From Sideroxydans sp. (GTDB lineage Bacteria > Pseudomonadota > Gammaproteobacteria > Burkholderiales > Gallionellaceae), in assembly GCA_027310725.1 (NCBI GenBank), contig DAIDAG010000021.1, forward strand, positions 1 to 63,603: a stretch of DNA of 63,603 nucleotides, in the 5' to 3' direction. The position numbers and the translations under genes are program-made. The notes under the pieces were generated by a model. The model worked only from the letters and a program-made list of their open reading frames with translations, was not told the origin of the DNA and made no database searches. This document shows, one piece after another, positions 35,057 to 43,864 of the stretch (positions are counted from its first letter, which is position 1; the number at the start of each line of letters is the position of its first letter).

Positions 35057-37794
35057 GCTTCCGTGTTGGCCTGCGCTGAATTCGCAGGTATGTCCGATAA
35101 ACTGAAACAGAAAATCGCGCCTTTGTTCGGCTCTCCATAGGCTTCAATGACCCCGCCGTGCCGGTGCACAATGCGTTGCACAGTGGCCAACCCAATACCG
35201 ATACCAGGGAACTCGTCCTGACGATGCAAGCGTTGGAAAGCTTGGAACAATCGGTTGGCATGAGCCATGTCGAAGCCTGCACCGTTGTCGGCGACGCAGA
35301 TGCGAGGTGTGCCACCCCGTTCTTCGGCATACACGCGAATGCTAGGCACCGCTGTGTGTGCAGTGTATTTCCAAGCGTTACCGAGCAGATTACGCATCAC
35401 CGCCTCGATCATGCGCGCATCGCCGCGCGTTTGAAGTCCATCCTCTACTTCCACCGTCACCTGTCTTGTGGTTTCACCTTGAGCCAGTTCAGTTAGCAGC
35501 TGTTCGGAAAGTACGGAGATATCTACCACGTCATAATTCAATTTGCCGCGCGTGCTACGCGAGAGCACCAGTAGACCATCAATTAGTTCGCTCATCTTAA
35601 AGCTGGCGAGATCTATCTGCTCCAGAAAAACTTTTGACTCGCCATGCAATTGTTCGCCGTAATCCTCCAACAGTGCCTGACTGAAGCCACTCATGGCCCG
35701 CAACGGTGCACGCAAGTCATGCGAAACAGCATAGGCAAAACTATCTAGTTCGAGATTGGCAGCAGTAAGCTCGGCGGTGCGCTCAATCACGCGCCGTTCC
35801 AGATCGGCGTTAAGACGGCGAATCTCCTCTTCGGCTTGTTTGCGCTCGGTTATGTCCTGCACTGTGCCGTGCATATTAACGACATGACCATCGGCATCGC
35901 AGGCCGATTCGCCGCGAGCGACAATCCAGCAGTGGGTGCCGTCGGGACGTACCACCTCGGCATCGCATTCGTAGGGAACACCTTCTGCCACGCCCTTTTC
36001 CACGGCGGCGGCGAGGCGTATCCAACTTTCTGGAGTGAAGTACTGCTGAACTTCAGGATAGATGGCCGGTGGCAAGGTTGGGTCGCGACCATAGATATGA
36101 TAAATCTCTTCCGACCAAGTATGTACATTAGTCTGAGTGTCCCACCCCCAGTTTCCGACTCCAGCCAGACGTTGTGCCTCCTTTAATGTCGCCTCGCTGC
36201 GACTCAGCTCCTCCATCGTGCGCCGTCGCGAAGCCACCAGGCTGTCTACTCTCACCAGCAATTCCTCTGTAGAAAACGGCTTGTTAAGATAATCCTGTAC
36301 GCCTTCCTTGAGCAGGCGCATGCGAAGTTCGTCGTCAGCCTTGGCTGTAAGCATAATAATGGGCACGTTATCCATGCCGTGCTGGTGACGCAACGCAACT
36401 ACCATCTCGTCGCCACTCATCACAGGCATCATCACATCTGAAAGGATCAAATCGGGATGCAGCGCGAGGGCCATGTCCATGCCCTCGCGACCATCGCGGG
36501 CGCAGGCTACTCGGTAGTGAGGACGCAGCGTGGCGGCGATGAACGCATTCATGTCGGCATTGTCCTCAACCACCAGCACCAGCGGTGCGCCAATACCTGC
36601 AGCTTGCTCCTCGCTCTGGCTCACTACCGTCGCATGCACTTCAAGTTCTTCGACAGCCTGACGATCAATCACTTCGTCGAGTTGCATCGGGGTTCCAAGC
36701 ATTGTGCCGGCCGGTGCCGCAAGCGGTAGCTGCACAGAAAACAGTGCGCCACGGCCTACAGCCTCGTCTAAGATTACTGTGCCTCGGTGCAGTTCAACGA
36801 AGTCCTTTACGATGGCCAGCCCCAAGCCGGTGCCGCCGTGACGCCGATGTGCTTCTCCCTCTACTTGGCGGAAACGCTCGAACACTGCCTCCCGCAATGC
36901 TGCTGGTACACCTGGGCCATTGTCCTGCACTTCGATTAGTGCATGGCCATCCTTTTCAGAAACACGCACGGCGATAACGCCGCCGTCGGGTGTAAATTTG
37001 AAAGCATTGGATAGCAGGTTGAGTAGAACGCGCTGCAGCTTTTCGCCGTCTATCTCGGCCGACAGCGAATCAGGGACAGTTACGGTGTAATCGATATGGC
37101 GTTCTGAGGCCAGCGATTCAAAGTGACTGGCCATCGTCCGCACGAGTCTGGCGAGATCAAGCCGAGCCCATGCCAGCGTCATGCGTCCTGCTTCAAGCTT
37201 TGCTGCATCGAGCAGGTCGGTGACGTGCCGGTAAAGCTGACGTGCATTACGCAGCATGATCTCGGTCTCTCGCCGCTCCGCCTCAGGAAAATCGGGGCTG
37301 ACAGGACGACGCAAACGCCGTTCCAGCGGAGCAAGAATGAGGGTTAGCGGCGTGCGCAGTTCGTGGCTGACATTGGCGAAGAACTGACTCTTCAGCGTGT
37401 CCAGCTCCAACGTCTTCTGATAAAGTTGAGAGATCTTTTCGTTAGCGATTTCGGCCGCCGCTAACGCTTCATCGGTACGCAGCTTCGACTGCTGCAGACG
37501 TTCGAAAAGGAAAGCGAAAAGTCCACCCATAATAACGAACACCGCGATGGAAAAGGCGGACGCTGGATTGTCTAACGTAAAGGAGAAGGCGGGAGGTATG
37601 AAAAAGTACCAGACTAACAGCGTGCTGATCACCGTCGCAGCAAGACCTCCAGTGAGGCCGCCGATCCAAGCGCTGAAAAATGCTGCCGGAAAAAAGAGGA
37701 ACCAAACATAAGGCTTGAGAGCGTCCCAGAGCAGCCATTGCGCAGCGCAAGCGATGAAGGGAATCAGAATGGCCAAGGCTAGACGGGCGTTCAT
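35053..37794 (-). CDS. Hybrid sensor histidine kinase with two kinase cores
   Basis: A 913-residue membrane kinase. Residues 1-100 hold a KdpD-like four-helix membrane module. A first HisKA/HATPase core follows (NVSHELRTPLTLIL, phospho-His H144; VEDNGPGVP-type QDNGPGVP, GTGLGLAIV). Then come a receiver domain (LVVEDNADMNAF, LILSDVMMPVMSG), a PAS domain (GVGNWGWDTQTNVHTWSEEIYHIYG), and a second HisKA/HATPase core (YAVSHDLRAPLRAMSG, GIGIGLATVQRIV). The second core is of the phytochrome-type found with Rcp1 receivers, matching the next gene. The signal is unknown. Confidence 0.93.
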   Translation of the reverse strand: MNARLALAILIPFIACAAQWLLWDALKPYVWFLFFPAAFFSAWIGGLTGGLAATVISTLLVWYFFIPPAFSFTLDNPASAFSIAVFVIMGGLFAFLFERLQQSKLRTDEALAAAEIANEKISQLYQKTLELDTLKSQFFANVSHELRTPLTLILAPLERRLRRPVSPDFPEAERRETEIMLRNARQLYRHVTDLLDAAKLEAGRMTLAWARLDLARLVRTMASHFESLASERHIDYTVTVPDSLSAEIDGEKLQRVLLNLLSNAFKFTPDGGVIAVRVSEKDGHALIEVQDNGPGVPAALREAVFERFRQVEGEAHRRHGGTGLGLAIVKDFVELHRGTVILDEAVGRGALFSVQLPLAAPAGTMLGTPMQLDEVIDRQAVEELEVHATVVSQSEEQAAGIGAPLVLVVEDNADMNAFIAATLRPHYRVACARDGREGMDMALALHPDLILSDVMMPVMSGDEMVVALRHQHGMDNVPIIMLTAKADDELRMRLLKEGVQDYLNKPFSTEELLVRVDSLVASRRRTMEELSRSEATLKEAQRLAGVGNWGWDTQTNVHTWSEEIYHIYGRDPTLPPAIYPEVQQYFTPESWIRLAAAVEKGVAEGVPYECDAEVVRPDGTHCWIVARGESACDADGHVVNMHGTVQDITERKQAEEEIRRLNADLERRVIERTAELTAANLELDSFAYAVSHDLRAPLRAMSGFSQALLEDYGEQLHGESKVFLEQIDLASFKMSELIDGLLVLSRSTRGKLNYDVVDISVLSEQLLTELAQGETTRQVTVEVEDGLQTRGDARMIEAVMRNLLGNAWKYTAHTAVPSIRVYAEERGGTPRICVADNGAGFDMAHANRLFQAFQRLHRQDEFPGIGIGLATVQRIVHRHGGVIEAYGEPNKGAIFCFSLSDIPANSAQANTEA

Positions 37795-38090
37795 TGCATT
37801 TCCACATTCTTTTTTTGGGGAAGTGTTACCGGTGCACCGACAACAGTCAGCCAGTAAAGCATGGACTGATGACGTTGATGGGATAGTTCATTGGACTGTT
37901 GTTTCTGCGCGATCACATCCAGTCCACGCCACAATGTGGCACCGTTAAAACATCCTGGTACTTCGTTGTGTGGTCGCGGTCTCTCGGACCAACAGGCAAG
38001 TCGCCTTTCGGCAACCTTATGGGATACTCGGGCAGTAAACGTATACAGCAATAACAGAGTGGCACTGCATACCATCCAAGTTAGCGTCAT
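37791..38090 (-). CDS. Possible small membrane protein coupled to the hybrid kinase
   Basis: A 99-residue frame ending in an ATGA overlap with the kinase gene. It begins MTLTWMVCSATLLLLYTF, a single membrane helix, and has GGAG eight bases before its ATG. The remainder is polar without a known domain. The overlap and ribosome site argue for expression, as a partner or leader that couples translation of the kinase; composition alone would not. Confidence 0.45.
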   Translation of the reverse strand: MTLTWMVCSATLLLLYTFTARVSHKVAERRLACWSERPRPHNEVPGCFNGATLWRGLDVIAQKQQSNELSHQRHQSMLYWLTVVGAPVTLPQKKNVEMQ

Positions 38091-38459
38091 GTACGTTCTC
38101 CACGGTGAGGAGTGGGCGTTTAGAAAACTAGGGAAAGCGTCATCCCGCGTCGAGCGTAGCAGCTTTAAACATATTTACATATATGCTAAAAGGTATAGAC
38201 ATATGTATATATATTCTTGGCGAAGACACTAATCCGTATAGAGTTTATGGTCTTTGATGTGAGCTACCCCTGCAAAGCTTTTTGTCAAAATCGTTATTGC
38301 TAAGGAAACGCCGAATAAGCACCTGCGCAATGCACGAGTTGTGTTGACGAATCCGGATTGTTGAACAAAAAGTCGCTCTTCATCTGTAATGGCTCAGCAT
38401 GTCGTCTCATTCAGGAGATAATCGCCCGCATAATCGACTAATCTACAAAAGAAGGTCGA
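38091..38459. other. Intergenic region upstream of the signalling operon
   Basis: 369 bp with an AT-rich tract at 38170-38220 (repeated ATATA/CATAT steps) that may include the promoter of the minus-strand operon. No gene seen. Confidence 0.35.
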
Positions 38460-38658
38460 TCACGACGTCAGAGTACTAAACCTAATTGTGTTACGTCCAG
38501 CCGCTTTAGCCTGATACATTGCGGCATCAGCATACCTGAAGAGGTCGTCCTCACTTCTGTCCTTCTCGTTCTTAATAAACATCACGATTCCGATACTGAC
38601 CGTACATCGATACTCGATTTCGGTATTGGCATTTTCTCGATTTTTTATTGTTAGTTGA
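38460..38658 (-). pseudogene. GGDEF-domain gene remnant (C-terminal end)
   Basis: On the minus strand, with no start and stop at 38460-38462, the frame reads NTEIEYRCTVSIGIVMF and later DDLFRYADAAMYQAKAAGRN. The SIGI and LFRYADAAMYQAKAAGRN blocks are the end of a diguanylate cyclase domain. The GGDEF motif and everything before it are missing: the sequence is cut at about 38658, where the IS21-like end begins. Confidence 0.8.
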
Positions 38659-39056
38659 TGTCACTTTTCGGCATTAAGGCGCCACTGATTTCCGCCGTAA
38701 TGGCGCCACTTTGAAGTGCCAAATCAGGGGCTCAAACTGGGGGTAAAGAATGCGTGATTCAAGCTGTTTTTGCAATCGCATTTTCACGCTGCTGTGCTGC
38801 TGGTGTACCCATCTCAAGCCTGAGTAAGTTTTCCTCCTTTCCCTGCCGGCGGTTTTGACCTTTCCGGCATGGGTTTCGGGTCGCGGTAACTCTCCCCATC
38901 CAGCACGACGCGATACGCGCCGTGGCGCAATCGGTCCAGCGTTGCTGCGCCGATCATTTTGTTTGCGGCGAATGCTTCACCCCATTCATCAAAGTCGAGA
39001 TTGCTGGTCAGAATGGTTGCGGCACGCTCGTATCCGTTTCTGGCTAATGTAACCAA
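38659..39056 (-). mobile_element. IS21-family remnant with terminal repeats
   Basis: The outer end begins TGTCACTTTTCGGC at 38659 and holds two copies of GGCGCCACT (38678-38686 and 38702-38710). Repeated subterminal motifs are typical of IS21-family ends. The istB fragment follows inward; the istA gene and other end are not present, so the element is inactive. Confidence 0.6.
38814..39056 (-). pseudogene. IstB-like ATPase, C-terminal fragment
   Basis: An 80-codon frame reading RNGYERAATILTSNLDFDEWGEAF, then GAATLDRLRHGAYRVVLDGESYRDP. This is the sensor and arginine-finger region of IstB, the AAA+ helper of IS21 transposition. The Walker A and B motifs upstream are missing, so the gene is 5'-truncated. 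The C-terminal basic tail is family-like. Confidence 0.85.
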
Positions 39057-39371
39057 TTGTAATGCTATGTCGAAGGGGCCGAGGCGAGGGTGCGCGATTG
39101 AGCGTTCAACTTGTTCACGACACCGGACTGAATGCTCAAATTCACTGGAATGCCCTCTGGCGGAACTGCATCTGTTTACGCCAACGCATCTTTAACCCAT
39201 GCGGCCGGAATTTGCTGACCCAGTCGAAAAGAAAGCAATATTCAGTCGGAGCGAACACACAGGCGCTTACCGTTCCCTCGGGAATTCGTTCCGTTGATGA
39301 CCTGAACAGATTTGTTGATCAGCATCTGATTCCCATGCAGGAAGGCCTATTGATTGAACGCGTTATGCGCA
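39057..39371. other. Mobile-element debris upstream of the Fic module
   Basis: 315 bp. A plus-strand frame (39062-39391) includes SVQLVHDTGLNAQIHW, which faintly resembles the N-terminal HTH of IS66 or IS3 OrfA transposases, but most of it is not recognisable. I treat it as debris, not a gene. Confidence 0.3.
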
Positions 39372-39456
39372 ATAATGCATATATATTGTAGATAATGTTG
39401 CAATATAGTGCATATTATAAATTGACAATATTGCTTCATAGTGCATAATAATGTCT
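39372..39456 (+). promoter_or_regulatory. Promoter with three operator repeats for the Fic module
   Basis: TTGACA (39422-39427), 17 bp, then ATAATA (39445-39450) make a near-consensus promoter. Three copies of a TA-TGCATA core occur at 39374-39381, 39406-39413 and 39439-39446; the last overlaps the -10 region. This is the layout expected for autorepression by the HTH protein. Transcription should start at about 39457, which is itself an ATG. Confidence 0.65.
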
Positions 39457-39918
39457 ATGAAGACACGATTCAAGGACCTAAAACAACGCCAGCTTGATGC
39501 TGGGTTAACACGCTGGCGCACAGCAGCGCTGCCAGCTCGGCCCCCTTCTGGCTGGATCAAGGCCATCCGCGAAGCGCTCGGTATTTCAGCAGCATACCTT
39601 GCTAAGCGGCTAGGGGTCGTCCAGTCATCAGTGCATCGTCTGGAAATGTCGGAAGCTGAAGATACTATCACTTTGGGTAGCCTACGACGGGCTGCAGAAG
39701 CGCTGGGCTGTGAACTGCAATATGCATTAGTGCCAAAGCAAACTATCGCACAAACCCTAGAAGATCGAGCCAATAAAGTGGCGCGCGAACGAATGGCAGC
39801 AGTTGTTCACACTATGGAGCTGGAAGCGCAAGCCACTTCTGCCGAGAACGTTGAAACACAGATAAAAGAAATGGCCGGAAGCCTCCTTCAAGGATCCAAA
39901 CGAGAGCTATGGCGGTAA
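39457..39918 (+). CDS. Mobile mystery protein A (HTH antitoxin-like regulator)
   Basis: A 153-residue protein of the TIGR02612 type, always paired with a Fic protein in mobile regions. The HTH is IREALGISAAYLAKRLGVVQSSVHRLEMSE (residues 33-62 in two helices), and ALGCELQYALVPK follows as in the family. ATG 39451 is two codons upstream, but it lies against the -10 box with no ribosome site, so ATG 39457 is more likely and would make a leaderless message. The gene overlaps the next by ten bases. Confidence 0.85.
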   Translation: MKTRFKDLKQRQLDAGLTRWRTAALPARPPSGWIKAIREALGISAAYLAKRLGVVQSSVHRLEMSEAEDTITLGSLRRAAEALGCELQYALVPKQTIAQTLEDRANKVARERMAAVVHTMELEAQATSAENVETQIKEMAGSLLQGSKRELWR

Positions 39919-40493
39919 ATTTCGATTACTTGCCCGGCGCTACTCCGTTGGATGCGGATGAGCTAGCCTGTTTAATTCCCAAACACATCACTACGCAGGG
40001 TGAGCTTAACGAATGGGAACAGCTCAACATCGAGCAAGGTGAAGCATGGGCGCGAAAGCAACGTAAAGAAATCCTCAATGAGGGGTTCGTGCGTCAACTT
40101 CACCAGCAGATGTTCGGTGAAACTTGGAGTTGGGCTGGCAACTTCCGCAAGTCTGACAAAAACATTGGTGCGGCTTGGCAACAAGTCAGCATGAAGTTGC
40201 ACGACCTGCTAAATGATGCGCACTACCAGATTGCCCACGCAACTTATCCACCGGATGAAATTGCTGCGCGCTTTCATCACCGCTTGGTGGCGATTCATCC
40301 ATTTCCAAACGGCAATGGACGTCATGCACGGATGATGGCTGATCTTCTAATCCAAAAGCTCGGTCTGCCACGTTTTACTTGGGGCGGCAAAAGCCTCACT
40401 AAGGCTACCGAAACGCGCAGTTGTTATATCAATGCGCTACGCACTGCCGATAAAGGCGATATCAATCTGCTGATGTCTTTTGTGAGAAGCTAG
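39909..40493 (+). CDS. Mobile mystery protein B (Fic-domain protein)
   Basis: A 194-residue protein of the TIGR02613 type with a Fic fold, the family that transfers AMP or other nucleotide groups to target proteins. The active-site motif HPFPNGNGRHAR is complete (HPFxxGNGR), about residues 135-146, so it should be catalytically competent. No inhibitory helix motif ([S/T]xxxE[G/N]) is evident in it by eye. With protein A as likely regulator or antitoxin, the pair looks like a toxin-antitoxin type module. Confidence 0.9.
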   Translation: MAVNFDYLPGATPLDADELACLIPKHITTQGELNEWEQLNIEQGEAWARKQRKEILNEGFVRQLHQQMFGETWSWAGNFRKSDKNIGAAWQQVSMKLHDLLNDAHYQIAHATYPPDEIAARFHHRLVAIHPFPNGNGRHARMMADLLIQKLGLPRFTWGGKSLTKATETRSCYINALRTADKGDINLLMSFVRS

Positions 40494-40651
40494 GACAATC
40501 GAGAATATACAGCTTGGGTTTGGGGGGGGTAGAGGCAGATTGGCGGTCTGGCGATGTTTGGAGTTTAGCCGCCAAGTTAATGCTAAAACGGATGCTTGCT
40601 ATTATGTAAACCGAAATGTAAACTGCCCGCCAACTACTAGGAGGCGACAAA

Positions 40652-41434
40652 ATGGGTACCCCCCTAAAGAATCCGCCCGTGTACCTTACTTTGGCGCAGG
40701 TGCGGTTCAATCCAATCTTGAAGTTGGTCGATTTTCTGCCAGGCATTCAAGAGAGCTTCCGCCATGCAGGTTATCCCGATTTCGAGCGCCAGCAACTCAT
40801 GACAATTCACGTTACTCTGCAGGACGGCAAGCCTATTCCCACGCCGGTCCCGCAGGAAAGGTTTCAATTCGGCAACGTCGAAAAGTCACATTTATTCATT
40901 CTCGATGGACAGAGTCTGACACTGCAATCAACTAAGTATGGACAGTTCGAAACATTTTCGGAATGTTTCGCGAAGGGGCTGGAAATAGTCAACCAGGCGG
41001 TGAACCTTGCCTTCACTGAGCGTGTTGGGCTGCGCTATCTCGACCGAGTCATGCCGCAGGTGGGTGAGACGATTGAACAATATCTGGCAGATCAGGTTCA
41101 TGGGCTGGCATCACGCCTAGGCGGCAAGCCCCTCTATTCCTTTGCAGAGGCGCTTAACGAGGTGGGAAATATTAAGCTGGTTAGTCGTGTTGCGATTCAG
41201 GAAGGCCCACTTTCCTTCCCGGCGGATCTGCAGTCCAATAATATGGTTTTTGCGGAACGATTCGCGTCTTACACAGGAAAGAGCGCTATTCTGGACAACG
41301 ACGGGTTTGTCGAGGGGCGGGAGCCATTCTCCGCCTCAGCCGTATTGAAATACCTAGACTCCATTCACAAGGTCATCGGAGACGCATTCAAGGTTGCAGC
41401 GACTCCATACGCATTTTTAGCTTGGGACAAGTAA
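40652..41434 (+). CDS. TIGR04255-family protein
   Basis: A 260-residue protein of the sporadically distributed TIGR04255 family. Landmarks are PPVYLTLAQVRFNPILKLVDFLPGIQESFRHAGYP at the N-terminus (in two parts), the central FTERVGLRYLDRVMP, and a C-terminal HKVIGDAFKVAATPYAFLAW. Biochemical function is unknown, though the family is often found near defence or mobile genes. An AGGAGG ribosome site precedes the ATG. It is first in a three-gene operon. Confidence 0.75.
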   Translation: MGTPLKNPPVYLTLAQVRFNPILKLVDFLPGIQESFRHAGYPDFERQQLMTIHVTLQDGKPIPTPVPQERFQFGNVEKSHLFILDGQSLTLQSTKYGQFETFSECFAKGLEIVNQAVNLAFTERVGLRYLDRVMPQVGETIEQYLADQVHGLASRLGGKPLYSFAEALNEVGNIKLVSRVAIQEGPLSFPADLQSNNMVFAERFASYTGKSAILDNDGFVEGREPFSASAVLKYLDSIHKVIGDAFKVAATPYAFLAWDK

Positions 41435-41436
41435 TC

Positions 41437-42054
41437 ATGGCAGCTGACGCTCTGGCGTACGATTATGGACATGTGCCGGCAATTTACTGGCGCGCTCCAG
41501 TTGGTGTCGGTCCACTACCGACTTTTGGTGATGCAGGCACTGGTGGCATCGAGGGCTTGGATTTTTCTAGGTCACGTCGTGGTTATCATCGATTTCAGCT
41601 GATAAATGCGGCTCCTGTTATTCCCGAAGCTCCTTACGCTCCCTATGCAGAACTGATGGAAGAGGTAAAGGTGGGTTTCGGACGCACGATGTCTCATCTT
41701 CCACCGGTGTTCGGCGTTTCGAGGCAAACACTCTACAACTGGTTGGCTGGTGAGTTTCCCAAAGAACAACATCAAGCCAAACTTATTCAGTTGGCTGCAG
41801 CCGCACAGATTTTTGCTGCGTCTGGATTCAAGCCTACGCCTACGATGCTGGAGCGAACTGTTGCGCAAGGCAGGTCCTTCATCGATCTGCTGAGCGAGGG
41901 GGGGGATGGTCGGGAGATAGCACAGAAGCTTATGCGAATCGTTCATCGCGGCTCAGCAGCGCGAAAAAAGCTCGACGCATTGCTTGGTGATAGAAAGCCC
42001 CCTAATCTTGATGTGTCGGATATGGGACGCCCGTCTTTTCATGAAGATGTTTGA
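41437..42054 (+). CDS. Helix-turn-helix protein, second gene of the TIGR04255 operon
   Basis: A 205-residue protein with a DNA-binding element in the middle, FGRTMSHLPPVFGVSRQTLYNWLAGEFPKEQ (two adjoining helices), the type of HTH often seen in partner genes of TIGR04255 proteins. The first 70 residues are unstructured-looking (GVGPLPTFGDAGTGGIEGLDF). It begins two bases after the upstream stop, or overlaps it if TTG 41422 is used. Likely autoregulator or DNA-directed subunit. Confidence 0.7.
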   Translation: MAADALAYDYGHVPAIYWRAPVGVGPLPTFGDAGTGGIEGLDFSRSRRGYHRFQLINAAPVIPEAPYAPYAELMEEVKVGFGRTMSHLPPVFGVSRQTLYNWLAGEFPKEQHQAKLIQLAAAAQIFAASGFKPTPTMLERTVAQGRSFIDLLSEGGDGREIAQKLMRIVHRGSAARKKLDALLGDRKPPNLDVSDMGRPSFHEDV

Positions 42055-42893
42055 GCAATATGGCGACCGGCGTGGGGACTTGGACTCGCGAGACGCCATG
42101 GCGTCAAGGGCATGTTCTGTCACATGAAGCTGTCGCAGAATTAGGGTTTGCCCATCCTGAATTGCCAGCAGCGACATGCGCGGTTGTAATTAGTCACGAC
42201 TGCGATATAGCTAATGATGACCTTAGCGTTGAGCCTGACGTCGAAGTCATTATCGGCTGCCTGCCTACCACGACCGATGGAAACTTCTCCTGGGCAAAAT
42301 CACCACGAACCTTGCATCTCGAGGCCATTCGGGCCGGCGCGAAAGTGACCATCGAATTGACGGCAGCAGCGAAATGCATTGTTTCAAAAGAGATGCTTGC
42401 CGCTTTCAATCCCGATGCCACGTACTCCTTACCTGGACACTCGCTTTCCACCCTCCGCTCATGGTTGGCTGTTCGTTACAACAGGGCAGCTTTCCCCGAC
42501 GCTTTCAACAGCCGACTGTCTCAATCCAAGGTAGACAAAAGGCTTGCGAAGCTCATAGAGCCACTCGAACAGCGCTTGTCTGCCGTGTATTTTGATGTCG
42601 ACGGTGGTGTGGAGATCGATCGCACAGATGATAGTGCTTATGAATTGAAGATCGTGCTCGTTTATCCCCCTGACGATGAACCCGATCTTGTTGCTGAAGA
42701 AATAGAAACTCTTGGGGAGGAGATAGAGAAACTGTTCGCTGAAAAACATTTTCAGCCGGCCACCAACACATGGCATGGTGTCGAACTGAAAACCTGCATG
42801 TCCATTTCCGAGGAGGACATGACAGTGGGCAAGTCACGATTGCTCACGCAGTGGCGACTTGAACACATGACGCTGAGGGCAGAAGCAGAATAG
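42051..42893 (+). CDS. Hypothetical protein with SHDCDIAN motif, third gene of the TIGR04255 operon
   Basis: A 280-residue soluble protein starting at TTG 42051, which overlaps the upstream stop (TTGA). The conserved-looking ATCAVVISHDCDIANDD near residue 45 is followed by VEVIIGCLP, a pattern of beta strand, acidic and His/Cys residues that might form a metal or catalytic site. The C-terminal half is acidic (VAEEIETLGEEIEKLF). I do not recognise the family. The tight overlap implies joint function with the two upstream products. Confidence 0.65.
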   Translation: MSNMATGVGTWTRETPWRQGHVLSHEAVAELGFAHPELPAATCAVVISHDCDIANDDLSVEPDVEVIIGCLPTTTDGNFSWAKSPRTLHLEAIRAGAKVTIELTAAAKCIVSKEMLAAFNPDATYSLPGHSLSTLRSWLAVRYNRAAFPDAFNSRLSQSKVDKRLAKLIEPLEQRLSAVYFDVDGGVEIDRTDDSAYELKIVLVYPPDDEPDLVAEEIETLGEEIEKLFAEKHFQPATNTWHGVELKTCMSISEEDMTVGKSRLLTQWRLEHMTLRAEAE

Positions 42894-43708
42894 TTGGAGA
42901 GCGGCGTAATCGACCGTCAAGGTTTAGAAGCGCTGAAGTGGATCGTTGCTCGATGCAACTATCTCAATACCATCACGCATACATAAGATGATTGCAAGGT
43001 TTCTGACCCTTTGACAGCACCTTCATCCTTCCTGATACGCTGTGCAGGCCTGCGTCGCAACCTCAACTTATAGTAACCAAACAATCGGCAAATCGCGCTA
43101 ATCGGCGCCATTATTTTCCTTCACCTGCCCATAGTGCATCGTTCATTAAAGCAAATTGCTCACGCAGGTGATTGGCGTTATTTATCTTTACCAATTCTAG
43201 ATATGCCGGCTGATGGTTGTGGGCTTGCAAAGCATTCGACAGATGATGTAGACTTACTTCGCAAAGTCAAACAAAGCCAGCTTCGGGTTGGCTATCCAAA
43301 AATTAGTCGAATTGAATCGCGCAAGCGACGAAATTCGCAAACCACACTCCGGTGTGGTTTCGCCGGTCTCCGGCAAGCAAAACAGGAAGCACCAAAACAT
43401 CGGTGTGGTACTGTTGGAAACATGCGCCCTGAAATTTAGGGTAGCTTCTTAGCGGCTTAGTGCTGCAATCAAAAAGCCTCGTGCGTAACATCGCTTGTCT
43501 GCGACCGCGCAGATAACTTTAACGGCTTGCGCCCCGCGACACCGCGTCCGCTCAACTGAAACTCTGCCTGCGGTTCACCGTCGGCACCATTCCAAATATT
43601 CAGAAAATTTCACTGGTGCATCAGGCGACCGGCCAGTGAAATGAATCCACGACTTTGCACTCGTAGGGCCGCCATGCTGTTCGTCTTAAATAAATTCATG
43701 GAGGCCCT
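42894..43708. other. Intergenic region downstream of the TIGR04255 operon
   Basis: 815 bp. A frame at 43134-43439 (101 codons) looks non-coding. Short palindromes such as CCACACTCCGGTGTGG near 43344 occur. Probably mobile-element debris; nothing assignable. Confidence 0.35.
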
Positions 43709-43852
43709 ATGGCTGAAATTTATATACACCCTTCAGCGTCACAAGAAAGAACTATCACACCAGCGACATTGGAATTCCGCCGCGTAGCGTGTGCTACACA
43801 CAGGACATACCACGCTCGCGTCGTAAGCGTGGTTGCTATCTACAAAAATTAA
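43709..43852 (+). CDS. Possible 47-residue small protein
   Basis: An ATG eight bases after GGAGG opens a 47-codon frame reading MAEIYIHPSASQERTITPAT and ending just before the ribosome site of the next gene, 12 bp upstream of its ATG. The composition is basic with no domain. The good ribosome site and spacing suggest a leader or small partner gene. Confidence 0.35.
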   Translation: MAEIYIHPSASQERTITPATLEFRRVACATHRTYHARVVSVVAIYKN

Positions 43853-43864
43853 TGGAGTAATATT

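Noticed and set aside
43300..43440. Palindrome-rich stretch with CCACACTCCGGTGTGG
   Set aside because: Single short palindrome without flanking element structure; not enough to name a site.
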